64,000 bases of DNA. It comes from Segatella oris (GTDB lineage: Bacteria > Bacteroidota > Bacteroidia > Bacteroidales > Bacteroidaceae). The stretch is from contig NZ_LR134384.1 of assembly GCF_900637655.1 (NCBI RefSeq), positions 2,728,001-2,792,000 on the forward strand, read 5' to 3'. A model generated the notes under the pieces. That model was not told the origin of the DNA, did no database searches, and saw only the letters and a list, made by a program, of their open reading frames with translations. The position numbers were made by a program, and so were the translations under genes. This document shows, in pieces, positions 63,965-64,000 of this stretch (positions within the stretch are counted from its first letter, which is position 1; the number at the start of each line of letters is the position of its first letter).

Positions 63965-63972
63965 CAAAAGTA
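63965..63972 (-). promoter_or_regulatory. -7 box of the chelatase-SusCD-M16-ChaN operon
   Basis: TACTTTTG on the minus strand, with ATTG (63993-63996 complement) at 20-bp spacing. Leader about 68 nt and very AT-rich. No Fur box was identified with confidence. Confidence 0.5.
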
Positions 63973-64000
63973 TGATATTTTCCCTGATTGAACAATACCT

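Noticed and set aside
63891..64000. A riboswitch or Fur box ahead of the chelatase operon
   Set aside because: The leader is under 70 nt and AT-rich with no conserved riboswitch core, and no clear Fur palindrome was visible.

Overview
The window is chromosomal DNA from a Bacteroidales bacterium, most likely Prevotella in the broad sense. The evidence is the gene families present: PorX and PorW of the type IX secretion system, SusC/SusD, BT_3928-type DoxX, DUF3098 and DUF4929. Promoters also follow the Bacteroidetes pattern, with TAnnTTTG as the -7 box and TTTG or TTG about 20 bp upstream. No rRNA, tRNA or CRISPR array was seen.

Layout. 1-4.5 kb: a leftward L-rhamnose operon (araC-type regulator, rhaB, rhaA, rhaT cut by the window edge). 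4.6-8.1 kb: a GC-richer scar of a CTnDOT-like conjugative element with an intact ParA-type traA, a frameshifted traB-like gene, small leftward genes and a hairpin-rich oriT-like segment. 8.2-13 kb: hcp, then the korAB 2-oxoacid:ferredoxin oxidoreductase. 13.4-20.9 kb: a tightly overlapping leftward operon aroA, Cys-rich small protein, metal ABC permease, porW, porX, tsaE, which places type IX secretion regulation in one transcript with shikimate and tRNA modification genes. 21-26.5 kb: two tandem deoxynucleoside kinases, a FucP-like sugar transporter, class II aldolase and murQ. 26.5-36 kb: small envelope proteins, exodeoxyribonuclease III, folE, a SPOR protein, and an unbroken DoxX/thioredoxin-like membrane protein fused to triosephosphate isomerase. 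36-40.4 kb: a CCA-adding enzyme relative, a DUF4160/DUF2442 pair and a ZinT-like secreted protein. 40.7-47.7 kb: an RND efflux operon and an lpxA paralogue. 49-53.4 kb: ftsX-DUF3098-uppP-truB-queA-folK. 53.5-63.9 kb: a leftward six-gene operon of secreted CbiK-like chelatase, SusC, SusD, DUF4929, M16 protease and ChaN, best read as a heme or tetrapyrrole acquisition locus.

The most unusual signal is non-coding. Four intergenic regions (about 13.2, 22.7, 38.4 and 47.9 kb) carry degenerate tandem arrays with an exact 22-bp period and a shared TGACKSA-type unit start. Two of them sit inside about 350-370 bp homologous intergenic blocks in opposite orientation. They have no coding potential and I recognise no named family. 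Other points worth following up are the TPI fusion, the heme operon, the AraC-type direct repeats at the rhamnose promoter, a Crp/Fnr-type palindrome at hcp, and several apparently leaderless genes.
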